Assembly: GCA_029782145.1 (NCBI GenBank)
Contig: JAKOVH010000023.1
Location: forward strand, 62,001 to 126,000
Length of the DNA stretch: 64,000 nucleotides
Direction: 5' to 3'
Source: Actinomycetes bacterium
Lineage (GTDB): Bacteria > Actinomycetota > Acidimicrobiia > Acidimicrobiales > Acidimicrobilacustridaceae
Shown here: positions 14,640 to 23,111 of the stretch, in pieces
Numbering within the stretch: position 1 is the first letter of the stretch
How the letters are laid out: every line of letters starts with the position of its first letter
Made by a program: the position numbers and the translations under genes
Notes under the pieces: model-generated
Databases searched by the model: none
What the model was told of the DNA's origin: nothing
Seen by the model: only the letters and a program-made list of their open reading frames with translations

Positions 14640-16627
14640 AGCTCGCTCTGGCGCCAGTCGCCGCCCTGCCAGCCGGCGCTGGCCACCGGCATCCAGCCCC
14701 GGCGGGACACGGCCTGGTTCAGCGACGTGGCGAGCCGTTCGGCCCCGACGGGGCAGAAGTGCCAGCCGTCGGGCTTGCGCAGCAGCACCGTCTGGCCCTC
14801 GGCGTCGGCGTAGGCCCTGGGCCACTGCTCGCTGCCCGGCGCCGCCTCGGCCACGGTGGCGCCCTCGGGCAGGCTCAGCGCGTCTTGCACGTCGACGTAG
14901 AGCACCGTGTCGGGGTGGCGCTCGGCCACCCGTCGGGCCACCGGGTTCACCGGGTCGTCGAGGAACTTGCCGCCCTTCACCATGCCGACCCACACCACCT
15001 TGCCGCCGTTGGCGGTGGCCTTCGCGATGGCCTCCTCGAGCACCGCCTCGTAGGCGGCCTCGCCGTTGGCCGCCAGGTAGTCACGGTCCCAGAAGCCCTC
15101 CATCATCACCACGAGGTCGGGCGGCACCTTGGCCAGGTTGTCGGCGAACAGGCCCCGCCAGTCGAGCTTGGGGTTGGTGAGCCCGAAGCCCGGCCCGGAG
15201 GCGTTGAGGAACGTGCGGGTGCCGGCGGCCTGGAACATGGCCGTGACCGCCGGGGAGGCGTCCTTGGCGCTGGAGTCGCCGAAGTAGACGACGTTGGCGG
15301 CCACCGGGCCCTCGACCACCACCGTGCTGCCGGGGTCGGCCTCGGCGACGGTGGGGCCCTGGTCGCCGAAGCTCTGGTTGGCGTAGGGGATCTGGCTCTG
15401 GGGCGGGTCCTGGGTGACCACGACCGCCGTGGCGGCCACCACCACCGCGCCCGCCACCCCGGCCGTGGCCAGCGAGCGCGTCGTCTTGATCATCGAGCCC
15501 TTGCGGATCGGCTGCTCGAGCAGGAAGTAGGAGGCGACGGCGACCGTCGTGGTGATGGCCATGCGCACCACGAACAACGGGGCGGTCGACAGGCCGGTGC
15601 GGTCGTGGTCGACGAGCAGGAAGATCGGCCAGTGGTACAGGTACAGCCCGTAGGAGACCAGCCCCGCCCAGCGCAGCGCCCGGACCGACAGCAGCTTGGC
15701 CACCACGCCCGGCCGGGTGGCGGCGTAGATGATCATCGTGGTGCCGAGGGCGTAGACCGGGAAGCCGCCGTGGCTGAGCCGCTCGGAGGTCTGGGTGACC
15801 GCGTACCAGGCGGTGAACACGCCAGCGAGGGCCACCAGGCCGCCGACGTCGGCCAGCGCGGTGAGGGCCCGCCCGTCGCCGGGCTGGCCGTGGCGGCCGG
15901 TGCCGCGAGCCGCCCGCCCGGACCACCACACCGCCAGCAGGCACCCGAGGAGCAGCTCGGCGGCCCGGGTGTCGGTGCCGTAGTAGACGCGGTCGATGTT
16001 GCCTCCGAGCCACAGCTCGAGGCCGACCGAGGCGGCGGTGGCGACCACCAGGACCCACGTCAGCAGCCGCCGCCCGCCGAGGCGCACGAGGCCCCACACG
16101 ATCGGCGGGAAGAACAGGTAGAACTGCTCCTCGATGGCCAGCGACCAGAAGTGCTGCAAGGGGCTGGGCGCCGAGAACAGGTCCGCGTAGCTGGTGCCCG
16201 CCGTGTAGAAGCGCCAGTTGGCCATGTAGGCGAGCGCGCCGAGCATGTCGGCCCGGAGCCCGTCGAGCTGCTCGGGCGTCCCGACCCGCCACCAGATCAC
16301 CCCGACGAGGGCGATGGTGACCAGGGCGGCGGGCAGCAGGCGGCGGAAGCGGCGGATCCAGAACCGGCCCAGGCGGATGGTGTCGCTCGTGTCGAACTCG
16401 CGCACCAGCAGGTTGGTGATCAAGAAGCCCGACAGGGTGAAGAAGGTGGAGACCCCGAGGAAGCCGCCCTTGGCCCAGGTGAAGCCGCCGTGGAAGAGCA
16501 GCACGCCGATCACGGCGAGGCCGCGGAGCCCGTCGAGCCCGGGCAGGTGCGGCATGCGCTCGCCCCGCAGGCCGACCTCGGCGGGCGGAGCCTGCCGGGG
16601 GGCCGGCTGCTCCAGGGCGAGGGTCAT
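14603..16627 (-). CDS. OafA/OafB-type acyltransferase with C-terminal SGNH domain
   Basis: 674 residues. The N-terminal ~370 form the acyltransferase-3 membrane domain, with the RX10H motif in GLRGLAVIGVLLFH, FFTLSGFLITNLLVREF and RRFRRLLPAAL. A linker helix follows, then a periplasm-type SGNH domain with Gly450-Asp451-Ser452 (YFGDSSAKDASP) and the Asp/His pair in KPDGWHFC (D620, H623). Bacterial proteins with this architecture O-acetylate lipopolysaccharide, peptidoglycan or teichoic acids. ATG 16627 overlaps the stop of a 14-residue leader ORF, which suggests translational coupling. With the neighbouring glycosyltransferases it probably decorates an envelope polysaccharide (inference). Confidence 0.9.
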   Translation of the reverse strand: MTLALEQPAPRQAPPAEVGLRGERMPHLPGLDGLRGLAVIGVLLFHGGFTWAKGGFLGVSTFFTLSGFLITNLLVREFDTSDTIRLGRFWIRRFRRLLPAALVTIALVGVIWWRVGTPEQLDGLRADMLGALAYMANWRFYTAGTSYADLFSAPSPLQHFWSLAIEEQFYLFFPPIVWGLVRLGGRRLLTWVLVVATAASVGLELWLGGNIDRVYYGTDTRAAELLLGCLLAVWWSGRAARGTGRHGQPGDGRALTALADVGGLVALAGVFTAWYAVTQTSERLSHGGFPVYALGTTMIIYAATRPGVVAKLLSVRALRWAGLVSYGLYLYHWPIFLLVDHDRTGLSTAPLFVVRMAITTTVAVASYFLLEQPIRKGSMIKTTRSLATAGVAGAVVVAATAVVVTQDPPQSQIPYANQSFGDQGPTVAEADPGSTVVVEGPVAANVVYFGDSSAKDASPAVTAMFQAAGTRTFLNASGPGFGLTNPKLDWRGLFADNLAKVPPDLVVMMEGFWDRDYLAANGEAAYEAVLEEAIAKATANGGKVVWVGMVKGGKFLDDPVNPVARRVAERHPDTVLYVDVQDALSLPEGATVAEAAPGSEQWPRAYADAEGQTVLLRKPDGWHFCPVGAERLATSLNQAVSRRGWMPVASAGWQGGDWRQSELYDDPKGGCTLG

Positions 16628-16668
16628 GCGGCGCGGCGCGCGCCGGCTCGTCGGCCACCGGTGGTCAT
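16624..16668 (-). CDS. Putative 14-residue leader peptide coupled to the acyltransferase
   Basis: The ORF encodes MTTGGRRAGARRAA and its TGA overlaps the acyltransferase ATG as ATGA. On the minus strand TACCTT (16677-16682 on the plus strand) lies 8 bases before this ATG, the leaderless spacing seen at many genes here. No alternative promoter box is evident between the two starts. Ribosomes loading on the leaderless peptide could re-initiate at the main ORF. Unproven. Confidence 0.35.
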   Translation of the reverse strand: MTTGGRRAGARRAA

Positions 16669-16725
16669 CGCGGCGGAAGGTAGCAGCACCGGTGGCGCGA
16701 ACCGGGGCAGCCGCCAGCGCGAGGG

Positions 16726-17793
16726 TCAGCGCACCTCGTCGAGCAGGGCCTCGAGGGCGGCCGTCGCCGGGTTGTCGCGCCAGATCGTGTGGTCGGCCGG
16801 CAGGTCGCCGCGCTGCTCCCAGCGGTTCATGACCCGCACCACGATCACCGCGTAGCGGGCCGCCGCGAACACCTCGTGGGCGTGGGTGTCGACCGGCTGG
16901 CGACCGGACAGCTCGAAGTACAGGCGGCGTTGCTCGTCTCGGTCGGGCTCCCCGGGGAGGTGCGTGACGCCGGACAGCTCGTGGGTGGTGCGGTCGAACA
17001 TCAGCCACCAGCCCAGGTCCAGCTCCGGCGGGCCGATGCAGGTGGCCTCGAAGTCGGTGGCGCACACCGGCTCGAAGTCGCGCCAGATGATGTTGCCAGG
17101 GCGCGGATCGCCCCAGCACAGGCCGACCTCGCGGTCGTCGGGCAGCTGGTCGTGCAGCCACCTCCAGGCCTGGTCGAGCAGCGGGTGGTGGCGTGCGCGC
17201 AGCTCCTGGGCGCCGTAGCACTCCCACAGGTCGAGCTGCGACCGCGATCCCGGTCGCACACCGTCGGGGACCAGCCAGCCGAGCCCGGCGGCCTGCCAGT
17301 CCACGGCGTGCACCGCGGCCATGGTGCGCAACCCGCCGGTGACCAGGCGGCGCCGCTCGGCCGGGTCGGCCTCGGCGAAGAAGCCCTCGAGCGTGTAGAC
17401 GGGGCTCTCGATGGGCACCTCGCCGTCGACGAAGCGCATCACGAAGAACGGCCGGCCCGCCACCGAGGGGTCGGCCTCGTAGCCGACCAGCGGCGCCACC
17501 GGGACCGCGGAATGGCTGTCGAGGGCGGTCATGACCCGGTGCTGGATCTCGATCTCGGCCAGCTCGTCGCCGGCCTGGGGCGGGTAGATCGGCGGCTCGG
17601 GGTTCTCCAGGCGCAGTACCAGGCGTTCGTCGCTGCGCTGGCCGCCCCGCCGGCACCGGGCCGTGAACATCACGGTCTCGGCCGAGTAGCCCTGGCCCGA
17701 GGGGCGACGGGTGTCGTGCACCTGCACGCCGTCGGCACCCAGGCGCGGCGCCAGCCACGCCTCCACGGCGGCCTGGTCGAAGGTCTCCGGCAT
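16726..17793 (-). CDS. Aminoglycoside/choline phosphotransferase-family (APH) kinase
   Basis: 355 residues of the APH/ECKE kinase fold, resembling the ACAD10/11-type APH proteins of actinobacteria rather than resistance enzymes. The catalytic loop appears as CWGDPRPGNIIWRDF (Asp and Asn in place) and the metal-binding Asp as TDFEATCIGPPELDLGWW. The N-terminal region RRPSGQGYSAETVMFTARC contains the glycine-rich loop. The ATG at 17793 has a strong AGGGGGA site upstream, and TACCGT about 45 bases upstream may be the -10. Such proteins phosphorylate hydroxyls of small metabolites or hydroxyacyl-CoAs; the substrate here is unknown. Confidence 0.8.
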   Translation of the reverse strand: MPETFDQAAVEAWLAPRLGADGVQVHDTRRPSGQGYSAETVMFTARCRRGGQRSDERLVLRLENPEPPIYPPQAGDELAEIEIQHRVMTALDSHSAVPVAPLVGYEADPSVAGRPFFVMRFVDGEVPIESPVYTLEGFFAEADPAERRRLVTGGLRTMAAVHAVDWQAAGLGWLVPDGVRPGSRSQLDLWECYGAQELRARHHPLLDQAWRWLHDQLPDDREVGLCWGDPRPGNIIWRDFEPVCATDFEATCIGPPELDLGWWLMFDRTTHELSGVTHLPGEPDRDEQRRLYFELSGRQPVDTHAHEVFAAARYAVIVVRVMNRWEQRGDLPADHTIWRDNPATAALEALLDEVR

Positions 17794-17990
17794 GGCGTCC
17801 CCCTGGCCCGGGCGCAGCTGCCCGGCAGCGGCGACGGTACCAGTCGGTCCCCGCACAACGTGACGTCCGACCCTCCGGATCGGGGAACGGGTGGCCGAGA
17901 CTGGACGTTGCACGGGACAACGGCCCCCGGAGACTCCGGGCCGTCCCCGCCGGGCGGCGGTCCCGCCCCACCACACGGAAGCGCACCACC

Positions 17991-18272
17991 ATGCAGGACA
18001 CGCTCACCGCAACCGACCACCCCGGGCTCGTCGCCCTCGTCGACCTCGTCGCCACGGCCGAGGCCTCCGACGACCTGCTCGTGTCGTCCAACCGCCTCGT
18101 CGACGCCCTCCTCGACGCCCGCGGCGAGGTGGAGCCCGGCGCGGTGGCGTTCGTCGACGGCGCCCTGGCGGCGTGCGCCCACCGCCACGTGGTGCCCACC
18201 TCCGAGGCGGTGGAGATGGTGGCGACCATCGCCGCCGCGGCGGCCCAGCCCGACGAGTGCGTCGTCGCGTAG
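17991..18272 (+). CDS. Small hypothetical protein (93 aa)
   Basis: I do not recognise a family. The predicted protein is acidic and helix-rich with no membrane segment or cysteine motif: repeated Ala/Val/Asp/Leu, ending AAAAAQPDECVVA. Third codon positions are strongly G/C as in neighbouring genes, which favours real coding. ATG 17991 lies at the end of a ~200-base spacer that also holds the divergent kinase promoter. It may be separately transcribed. Its identity is open. Confidence 0.45.
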   Translation: MQDTLTATDHPGLVALVDLVATAEASDDLLVSSNRLVDALLDARGEVEPGAVAFVDGALAACAHRHVVPTSEAVEMVATIAAAAAQPDECVVA

Positions 18273-18339
18273 CGCGTCGTCGCGTCGCTCGGCGGCGCCC
18301 GCCTAGCGTGGAGACGTCGTCTTCGCCCCAGGGGGAGCC

Positions 18340-19530
18340 ATGACCATCGCCGACGAGCCGATCCTGCTGCCCGACCCCGAGCCGGCGCAGGTGCGCTACA
18401 CGATCATCTCCGTCGACGACCACCTGGTCGAACCGCCCGACATGTTCGAGGGGCGGTTGCCGGCCCGGCTGCAGGAGCGGGCGCCCAAGGTGGTCACCAA
18501 CGACCGCGGCCACGAGGTCTGGGAGTTCGAGGGCCAGCACTTCACCCAGGTCGGCATGAACGCGGTGGCGGGCCGCTCGAAGAGCATGAAGAACCTCGAG
18601 CCCACCAGGTTCGGCGACATGCGGCGAGGGTGCTGGGACATCCACGAGCGCATCCGCGACATGGACCTCAACGGCGTGTGGGCGTCGGTGAACTTCCCGT
18701 CGATGATCACGGGGTTCTGTGGGCGGGTGTTCGCCCAGGCCCAGGACCAGGAGCTGGGCTGGGCCACCACGCAGGCCTGGAACGACTGGCTCCACGACGA
18801 GTGGTGGTCGCCGTACCCGGAGCGCATCGTGCCGCTCGGCATCACCTTCCTGTCCGACCCGCAGAAGGGCGCCGCCGAGATCCGCCGCAACGCGGAGCGG
18901 GGCTTCACCGCGGTCACCCTCCCCGAGCGGCCGCACCGCATCGGCCTGCCGTCGCTGTTCACCGGCTACTGGGACCCCATCATCGAGGCGTGCGTCGAGA
19001 CCGACACCGTCGTCGCCCTCCACGTCGGTTCGTCCGGCGGGTACGAGAACCCCGAGGGCGCGCCGGGACTGCAGCTCGGTGCCACGTTGTTCGGGCAGCT
19101 GTCGCTGGCGGCGTGCGCCGAGTGGCTGTGGTCGGGCTACCCGGCCAAGCACCCGACCCTGAAGATCGCCATGTCCGAGGGCGGCATCGGCTGGGTGGCC
19201 ATGCTGCTCGACCGGCTCGACAACATCATCGACCGCTCGGGCTACGGCCTCGGCTGGGACGAGCGGCCGGCCGACGTGCTGAAGCGCAACTTCTGGTTCT
19301 GCACGCTCGACGATCCCTCCACCATCGTCACCCGGCACCGCATCGGGGTGGAGAACATCCTGTTCGAGACCGACTACCCCCACGGCGACGGCACCTGGCC
19401 CGACACCCAGGACCTCGTCGAGGAGGTCTACGGCCACCTGCCGGACGACGAGCTGCGGATGATCCTGTGCGAGAACGCGGCGAAGCTGTTCCGCCACCCG
19501 CTGCCCGCCGAGGTCCTGCCCACGCCCTGA
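18340..19530 (+). CDS. Amidohydrolase-2 (ACMSD-like, PF04909-type) family protein
   Basis: 396 residues of TIM-barrel metal hydrolase/decarboxylase type. The N-terminal metal motif is ISVDDHLVEPPDMF (His-x-x-Glu rather than His-x-His), the middle His is in ALHVGSSG, and the final Asp is in FETDYPHGDGTWP. Family members decarboxylate or hydrolyse carboxylates such as aminocarboxymuconate semialdehyde or lignin-derived acids. This is one of five in the window (also 29554, 38164, 53003, 55527). A TAGCGT box at 18304 and a GGGGGAG site precede the ATG. No obvious operon partner follows; a large hairpin lies 20 bases after the stop. Confidence 0.85.
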   Translation: MTIADEPILLPDPEPAQVRYTIISVDDHLVEPPDMFEGRLPARLQERAPKVVTNDRGHEVWEFEGQHFTQVGMNAVAGRSKSMKNLEPTRFGDMRRGCWDIHERIRDMDLNGVWASVNFPSMITGFCGRVFAQAQDQELGWATTQAWNDWLHDEWWSPYPERIVPLGITFLSDPQKGAAEIRRNAERGFTAVTLPERPHRIGLPSLFTGYWDPIIEACVETDTVVALHVGSSGGYENPEGAPGLQLGATLFGQLSLAACAEWLWSGYPAKHPTLKIAMSEGGIGWVAMLLDRLDNIIDRSGYGLGWDERPADVLKRNFWFCTLDDPSTIVTRHRIGVENILFETDYPHGDGTWPDTQDLVEEVYGHLPDDELRMILCENAAKLFRHPLPAEVLPTP

Positions 19531-19550
19531 CCCGGACCTCTCCTCGCCCC

Positions 19551-19607
19551 CCCCGAAGCTGGTTCTGTTCGTTCCGGTTCCCGGAACGTTCGGAACCAGC
19601 TTCGGGG
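19551..19607. terminator. Large nested hairpin between convergent genes
   Basis: A perfect 15-bp outer stem (CCCCGAAGCTGGTTC at 19551-19565 pairs with 19593-19607) encloses a perfect 8-bp inner stem (CGTTCCGG at 19570-19577 with 19581-19588) and a TTC loop. It sits between the amidohydrolase and the convergent dehydrogenase gene, as expected for a two-way terminator. There is no T-tract. Confidence 0.7.
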
Positions 19608-19651
19608 GACCGGCTTCGGTGAGATGGGCTGTGGCGAGATGGGCTGTGGCG

Positions 19652-20422
19652 TCAGCGGGGTGGGACGCGGCCGGCGAGGGAGCCGCCGTCGGCGACGATC
19701 TCGGCGCCGGTGAGGTACGACGACGCGTCGGAGGCCAGGAAGGCCACCACCTCGGCCACCTCCCCGGGCCGGCCCACCCGGCCCAGGGGCAGGTGGGCGG
19801 TGCGGGCGGCGTCGGTGCCGGGGTCGCCGGCCGGGGGCAGCATGGCCGTGTCGATCATGCCCGGGTACACCGAGTTGACCCGGATGCCGAGCGGCCCCAG
19901 CTCCACGGCCGCCACCCGCGACACGCCTCTCAGCGCCCACTTGGTGGCGCCGTAGGCCCCGTGGCCCCAGAAGCCGCTCTGGGCCGCCAGCGACGAGATG
20001 TTCACGATGGCGCCACCGCCTCGGGACTGCATGGCCGGCACCACCGCCTGCATGCCGAGCACGGCGCCCATGAGGTTGACGTCCATGAGCCGGCGCATGT
20101 CGTCGACCCGTTCCTCCATGAGGGGACGGACCCAGTGGACGGCGGCGTTGTTGACGAGCACGTCGACGCCGCCGAACCGGTCGGCGGCGAGGGCGACCGC
20201 CGACGCCCACGCGTCGGGGTCGGTGACGTCGTGGGCCGTCGAGACGGCGGCGTCGCCCAGCGAGGCGGCCACGCCGGCGGCCTCCTCGGCGAGCACGTCG
20301 GTGAGGACCACCTGCGCGCCCTCGGCGACGAACAGCCGGGCCTCGGCCTCGCCCTGGCCGCGGGCCGCGCCGGTGATGATCGCCACCTTGCCGGCCAGGC
20401 GGCCCCGCTCGGTGTCTGCCAT
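19652..20422 (-). CDS. SDR-family NAD(P)-dependent dehydrogenase
   Basis: 256 residues, a classical short-chain dehydrogenase/reductase. Visible motifs are the cofactor glycine motif ITGAARGQGEAEARLF, NNAA, catalytic Ser in NISSLA, YGATK (Tyr and Lys) and the C-terminal ASYLTGAEIVADGG. It resembles 3alpha,20beta-hydroxysteroid dehydrogenase-type SDRs and the SDR at 33661 (shared TGAARGQGEAEARL-type N-terminus). It oxidises or reduces a secondary alcohol or ketone; the substrate is unknown. ATG 20422 has GAGGGGG about 9 bases upstream. It diverges from an acyl-CoA synthetase gene, so the two may be co-regulated. Confidence 0.9.
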   Translation of the reverse strand: MADTERGRLAGKVAIITGAARGQGEAEARLFVAEGAQVVLTDVLAEEAAGVAASLGDAAVSTAHDVTDPDAWASAVALAADRFGGVDVLVNNAAVHWVRPLMEERVDDMRRLMDVNLMGAVLGMQAVVPAMQSRGGGAIVNISSLAAQSGFWGHGAYGATKWALRGVSRVAAVELGPLGIRVNSVYPGMIDTAMLPPAGDPGTDAARTAHLPLGRVGRPGEVAEVVAFLASDASSYLTGAEIVADGGSLAGRVPPR

Positions 20423-20546
20423 GTCGTCGTCCCCCTCGTTGGCGGCCCCTCGGCCGACCGCTCCCGGTCATAGCACGGGGAGCTCGGACGCCCGTCGACC
20501 GCCCGTCTACCGTAGGCAGCCGCCCCCACCCCGCAGGAGAGCCGCT

Positions 20547-22169
20547 GTGTCCGACTGGAACTTCGCCGACGTCTGGGACGAGATCGCCCGGTTGCAGCCC
20601 GAGCTGCCCGCGGTGGTGCGCGGGGGCGTCGTGCGGCCGTGGGCCCAGCTGAGCGCTCGAGCCGACGCGCTGGCCCGCCATCTCCTCGACGCCGGGCTCG
20701 GCCACCAGGCCAAGGTCGCGCAGTACCTGTACAACAGCGCCGAGTACATCGAGACGCTCTACGCCTGCTTCAAGGCGTCGTTGGTGCCGGTCAACACCAA
20801 CTACCGCTACGTCGACACCGAGCTCGAGTACCTGTGGCGCGACGCCGACGTGGAAGCCGTCGTGTTCCACGGCACCTTCACGCCGCACGCCGAGGCGGCC
20901 CGCGCCGCGCTCCCCGGCATCCGGGCGTGGGTGTGGGTCGACGACGGCAGCGGCCCGTGCCCCGACTGGGCCGTGCCCTACGCGCAGGTGGTGGCGGCCG
21001 TGGTCGACGGGCCGGTCCGCGCCCCTGAGGGCCGCTCGGGCGACGACCTGTTCCTGCTCTACACGGGCGGCACCACCGGCCAGCCCAAGGGCGTGATGTG
21101 GCGCCAGGACGACCTGTTCTCGGTGCTCAACCGCACCGCGCCGGTGAAGTACCCCGAGGAGGGCAGCGTCGCCGACATCGCCGCCGCCCTGCCGGCGGCC
21201 GACGAGCCGCGCACGCGGGTGCTGCCCGCGGCACCGCTCATGCACGGCACCGCCGCCTTCTCGGCCTTCAGCGGGTTGAGCTCGGGGGGCTGCGTCGTGG
21301 TCACCCCCGGCGTGCGCTTCGACGTCGAGGAGCTGCTCGACACCCTGGCCGACAACGAGGTCACCGAGGTGTCGATCGTGGGCGACGCCTTCGCCAAGCC
21401 CCTGCTCGACGCCCTCGACGCCGAGCCGGAGCGCTGGGACCTCTCCTCGCTGCGGGTCATGCTCTCCTCGGGAGTGATGTGGTCGCTGCCCATCAAGGAA
21501 GGCCTGCTGCGCCACGTCCCGGACCTGCTCTGCGTCGACACCCTCGGCTCCTCGGAGGCGGTCGGGCTGGCCCGCTCCATCTCGTCGCGCAAGAAGGCCG
21601 CTCGGACCGGGGGCTTCAAGCTCGGGCCCGACGCCCAGGTGATCCGCGACGACGGCACCCCGGTCGAGCCCGGCTCGGGCGAGGAGGGCCTGGTGGCCAT
21701 GGCCGGGCGCGGGCCGGTCGGGTACTACAAGGACCCCGAGAAGTCGGCCCGCACGTTCCGCGTCATCGGCGGTCGCCGCTGGATCACCCCCGGCGACCAC
21801 GCCATCGTCCACGCCGACGGCACCGTGCAGCTGCTCGGTCGCGGTTCGAGCTGCATCAACACCGGCGGCGAGAAGGTCTTCCCGGAGGAGGTCGAGGAGG
21901 CCCTCAAGCTGCACGGCCACGTGCACGACGCGGTGGTCGTCGGCGTCCCCGACCCCCGCTTCGGCCAGATGGTGGTGGCCGTCGTCGAGCCCGAGGAGGG
22001 CACCGCACCCAGCGAGGACGGCCTCACCGAGGCGCTGCGCGAGCACCTCGCGGGCTACAAGATCCCTCGGCGGATCGTGCTGGTCGACTCCATCGGCCGG
22101 GCCCCGAACGGCAAGGTCGACCAGCGGCGGTGGCGCGAGGAGGCGGCCCGGGCCGTGGGCCGGGCCTGA
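20547..22169 (+). CDS. Acyl-CoA synthetase (AMP-forming, FadD-type)
   Basis: 540 residues of the ANL adenylating family. The AMP-binding P-loop is LYTGGTTGQPKGVMW (about residue 171), followed by the A5-like LGSSEAVG, the hinge region GRGSSCINTGGEKVFPEEVE and the catalytic Lys near APNGKVDQRRWR. It activates a carboxylic acid with ATP and CoA. The close match to actinobacterial FadD proteins such as FadD17/FadD19 hints at branched or sterol side-chain acids, but this is inference. GTG 20547 is preceded by AGGAGA at a good distance, and TACCGT (20508) may be the -10. Confidence 0.9.
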   Translation: MSDWNFADVWDEIARLQPELPAVVRGGVVRPWAQLSARADALARHLLDAGLGHQAKVAQYLYNSAEYIETLYACFKASLVPVNTNYRYVDTELEYLWRDADVEAVVFHGTFTPHAEAARAALPGIRAWVWVDDGSGPCPDWAVPYAQVVAAVVDGPVRAPEGRSGDDLFLLYTGGTTGQPKGVMWRQDDLFSVLNRTAPVKYPEEGSVADIAAALPAADEPRTRVLPAAPLMHGTAAFSAFSGLSSGGCVVVTPGVRFDVEELLDTLADNEVTEVSIVGDAFAKPLLDALDAEPERWDLSSLRVMLSSGVMWSLPIKEGLLRHVPDLLCVDTLGSSEAVGLARSISSRKKAARTGGFKLGPDAQVIRDDGTPVEPGSGEEGLVAMAGRGPVGYYKDPEKSARTFRVIGGRRWITPGDHAIVHADGTVQLLGRGSSCINTGGEKVFPEEVEEALKLHGHVHDAVVVGVPDPRFGQMVVAVVEPEEGTAPSEDGLTEALREHLAGYKIPRRIVLVDSIGRAPNGKVDQRRWREEAARAVGRA

Positions 22170-22240
22170 TCGCGCCCGTCCTCGCCCTGCCGGCGGAGGC
22201 TCCACCGGGACGGCGGGGCCCTCTGTGAGACTGGCCGGCG

Positions 22241-23104
22241 ATGGAGCCGGACCACCTCACCACACCGCGCCTCGAGCAGTGGGTGGCGCGCACCCGCACG
22301 CCGCTCGACCTGCTGGCGCTGTTCACCATCTGGCTCACGATCCTGCCGTTCACCAGCGTCACCAACACCGAGGGCCTCACCTGGTGGGTCATGGGGCGCC
22401 TGCTGCTGTCGGGGGTCTACGCCGTCGACATCATCGTGCGGGCCCGGCTGTCGGCCCGTCCCCGCGCCTACGTGGCGAGCCACCCGCTGGCGCTGGCCGC
22501 CGTGCTGATCCCGACGCTGCGCATCCTGTTCAGCCTCCGGCTGCTCAACTCGATGTTCCGCAAGGGCAACCTCGGGCACTTCCTGTTCGTCGCTCTCGTG
22601 CTGATCCTCAACGGCGTGGTGATGGTGTTCGCCTTCGAGGAGAACGCACCCGGGGCGAACATCCACACCCTCGGCCAGTCGCTGTGGTGGGCGGCCGTCA
22701 CCGTGGCCACGGTCGGCTACGGCGACCTCTACCCGGTGACGGTGGGTGGTCGCCTCACGGCCATTGGCCTGATGGCGGTCGGGCTGGTCAGCGCGGCGGT
22801 CGTCACCGCCCAGATCGCCTCGACGTTCATGGACCAGGCGAGCGCCCGGCGAGCCGCGCTCGCCGCCGACCCGGGCCGGCGCCAACCGGGCGCCGGGCGA
22901 GCCGCCCGACCCGCCCCGGCTGTCGCGCCGTCCGAGCCCGTCCCGGCACCTGCCGACGCCTCGCTGCACGAGCGCCTCGACCGCATCGAGCAGCTGCTGG
23001 CCACCCGCCTGGCCCCGCTCGAGGCCGATGCCGGCACCCGCCTCGGCCGCGATCCGGGGCCCGGCGCCGACCCGCGGACCGGGGCCGAGCCGCCGGCGCC
23101 TTGA
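22241..23104 (+). CDS. Voltage-gated-type potassium channel (KvAP-like)
   Basis: 287 residues. The selectivity filter TVGYGD is at 157-162, preceded by a pore helix. Hydrophobic segments fall at about 23-40, 48-68, 83-100, 112-132 and 168-190. The segment PTLRILFSLRLLNSMF has spaced arginines like a minimal S4 sensor. The C-terminal ~90 residues are cytoplasmic, Ala/Pro/Arg-rich, with a heptad-like LHERLDRIEQLL near the end that may form the tetramer coiled coil. The protein conducts K+ in the inner membrane. A GAGACT box 8 bases before the ATG suggests a leaderless start. The next gene is convergent, 7 bases away. Confidence 0.85.
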   Translation: MEPDHLTTPRLEQWVARTRTPLDLLALFTIWLTILPFTSVTNTEGLTWWVMGRLLLSGVYAVDIIVRARLSARPRAYVASHPLALAAVLIPTLRILFSLRLLNSMFRKGNLGHFLFVALVLILNGVVMVFAFEENAPGANIHTLGQSLWWAAVTVATVGYGDLYPVTVGGRLTAIGLMAVGLVSAAVVTAQIASTFMDQASARRAALAADPGRRQPGAGRAARPAPAVAPSEPVPAPADASLHERLDRIEQLLATRLAPLEADAGTRLGRDPGPGADPRTGAEPPAP

Positions 23105-23111
23105 CCGGCGC

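Noticed and set aside
13499..16855. An 1118-codon plus-strand frame
   Set aside because: Shadow of the GT-C gene and antisense to the acyltransferase-SGNH gene; low-complexity protein.
16726..17793. Antibiotic-resistance aminoglycoside kinase
   Set aside because: The kinase fold is present, but the catalytic-loop sequence and neighbours fit metabolic APH-like proteins better; resistance cannot be claimed.
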